Shown here one piece after another: positions 62,929 to 64,000 of a stretch of 64,000 nt of DNA. The notes under the pieces were generated by a model that was not told where the DNA came from, searched no databases, and was given only the letters and a program-made list of their open reading frames with translations. The position numbers and the translations under genes are program-made. The number at the start of each line of letters is the position of its first letter. Position 1 is the stretch's first letter. Source of the DNA: Xanthobacteraceae bacterium (GTDB taxonomy: Bacteria > Pseudomonadota > Alphaproteobacteria > Rhizobiales > Xanthobacteraceae); the NCBI GenBank assembly GCA_019752575.1, contig JAIELW010000001.1:1-64000 (forward strand), given 5' to 3'.

Positions 62929-64000
62929 GTTCTGAGTGCCGGAAGATCGCGGTAAAGATCGAGCGCTTCGGGATTGGCGAGCGCTTCGGTATTCTTTACC
63001 GGCCGGCCGTGCACGACGTCACGCACCGCAAGCTCGGTGATTTTCCCGGACCGCGTGCGCGGAATATCCGCGATCTGCACGATCTTCGCCGGCACGTGGC
63101 GCGGGCTCGCACCCGTGCGGATCTGCTGCTTGATTTTCGTCATCAGCGCATCGCCGAGCTTCATGCCGTCGCGCAGACGCACGAACAATACGATCCGGGT
63201 GTCGCCGTCCCACTCCTGGCCGATCGCGATGGATTCCACGACTTCCGGAATCTGCTCGACCTGCGCGTAGATTTCCGAAGTGCCGATGCGGACGCCTTGC
63301 GGATTGAGGGTCGCATCGGAGCGGCCGTGAATGATCATGCCGCCGTGCCCGGTCCATTCCGCGAAGTCGCCGTGGCACCAGATGTTCGCGAAGCGGTCGA
63401 AATAAGCGTTGTGATATTTTTTGCCGTCCGGATCGTTCCAGAACATGATTGGCATCGACGGAAACGGCTTGGTGCAGACGAGTTCGCCGCGCTCGTTTGC
63501 GACCGGCGTGCCTTTGTCGTCCCAGACATCGACCGCCATGCCGAGCGCAGGCGCCTGAATCTCGCCTTTCCAAACCGCCGCGGTGGGATCGGCGCCGACG
63601 AAGCAGGCGGCGAGATCGGTGCCCCCAGAGACGGACGCCAGGTGAACGTCTTTCTTGATCGCGTCGTAGACGTAATCGAAGCTCTCGGGCACCAGCGGCG
63701 AGCCGGTCGAGGCGAGCACGCGCATCTTCGAGAGATCGTGCGTATCTTTCGGGCGCAGTCCCGTTTTCTTCGCGGCATCGATGAATTTTGCAGAGGTGCC
63801 GAGGAAGTCGATTCTCTCCTCGGCTGCATAGTCGAAAATCACTTCGTTCTTCGGATGGAACGGCGAACCGTCATAGAGCATCAGCGTCGCTTCGGCGGCG
63901 AGGCCCGTGACGAGCCAGTTCCACATCATCCAGCCCATGGTGGTGAACCAGAACATGCGATCGCCGGGTTTTATCCCGCAGTGGAGCTTGTGCTCCTTCA
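62925..64000 (-). CDS. Acetoacetyl-CoA synthetase, C-terminal part (5' end outside window)
   Basis: Activates acetoacetate with ATP and CoA, linking ketone-body or PHB breakdown to acetyl-CoA. The frame stays open to the window edge, so the N-terminal half is missing. Visible: [34 protein letters not shown] near the middle, ATP-binding [21 protein letters not shown] and the C-terminal lysine in [13 protein letters not shown]. The family-specific C-terminus [19 protein letters not shown] supports AacS rather than acetyl-CoA synthetase. Phasin genes elsewhere in the window fit PHB use. Confidence 0.92.
   Translation of the reverse strand, partial: KEHKLHCGIKPGDRMFWFTTMGWMMWNWLVTGLAAEATLMLYDGSPFHPKNEVIFDYAAEERIDFLGTSAKFIDAAKKTGLRPKDTHDLSKMRVLASTGSPLVPESFDYVYDAIKKDVHLASVSGGTDLAACFVGADPTAAVWKGEIQAPALGMAVDVWDDKGTPVANERGELVCTKPFPSMPIMFWNDPDGKKYHNAYFDRFANIWCHGDFAEWTGHGGMIIHGRSDATLNPQGVRIGTSEIYAQVEQIPEVVESIAIGQEWDGDTRIVLFVRLRDGMKLGDALMTKIKQQIRTGASPRHVPAKIVQIADIPRTRSGKITELAVRDVVHGRPVKNTEALANPEALDLYRDLPALRT

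Overview
The window is high-GC alphaproteobacterial DNA, most likely from the order Hyphomicrobiales (Bradyrhizobium/Afipia/Xanthobacteraceae-like). Supporting signs are a tRNA-His gene with A73 and no encoded G-1, a PdhS-type cell-cycle kinase, Irr/ICE-like iron boxes, phasins, a CIRCE-controlled groESL operon and five families of palindromic intergenic repeats. No phage, plasmid, insertion sequence or CRISPR array is visible. This looks like chromosomal core and metabolic DNA with heavy repeat decoration.

Layout. 1-4.8 kb: 3' end of hisG, a gtrA / GT2 glycosyltransferase / ChbG-like deacetylase / HPP membrane cluster, and an Omp25-type porin. 4.8-7 kb: groES-groEL with CIRCE and a repeat between the two genes. 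7-15.5 kb: a TauE/SafE remnant, a DctPQM TRAP importer, a MarR regulator, a fused 5-oxoprolinase/hydantoinase and a hydrolase. 15.5-19.3 kb: an extensin-like lipoprotein, an MFS transporter and an L,D-transpeptidase. 19.5-27.4 kb: a glycolate operon (glcD-glcE-peptide-type ABC transporter-glcF-malate synthase). 27.7-32.8 kb: a lysine-rich small protein, lutABC divergent from lldD, and a CBS protein. 32.8-39.6 kb: a LysR regulator, cyanase with a nitrate/cyanate ABC importer, and a divergent AAA+ regulator. 39.7-45 kb: a second BacA-like ABC protein, an oxidoreductase, a frameshifted secreted-protein gene, tRNA-His and two phasins. 45-51.8 kb: PdhS, then a molbindin/FecCD-type importer operon. 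51.8-57 kb: a Ser/Thr kinase, gabD, a hydratase remnant and panE. 57-63 kb: an iron block (bfd, bfr, second kinase, fbpA-fbpB) carrying three ICE-like boxes. The window ends inside an acetoacetyl-CoA synthetase gene.

How the genes work together. GlcDEF should oxidise glycolate to glyoxylate, which malate synthase condenses with acetyl-CoA. LutABC and LldD are two independent lactate oxidation routes. Cyanase and its importer form a nitrogen-scavenging unit, with a sigma-54-like promoter and a 33-bp dyad between it and the divergent regulator. That regulator lacks the GAFTGA loop needed to contact sigma-54, so the locus is a mechanistic puzzle. The molbindin gene heading a FecB/FecC/FecD-type importer points to a MolABC-type molybdate or tungstate uptake system. 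The iron block pairs storage (bfr/bfd) with uptake (fbpAB) under similar operator-like sites.

Most notable sequence-level observations: a palindromic repeat inserted in frame inside the oxoprolinase coding region; the GAFTGA-less regulator facing a sigma-54-like promoter; a malate synthase with a lysine/alanine-rich histone-H1-like N-terminus that begins inside glcF; a BacA-like exporter with a degenerate ATPase site; twin kinases with HRDxAP catalytic loops; and a perfect dyad covering the LysR gene's own start codon.
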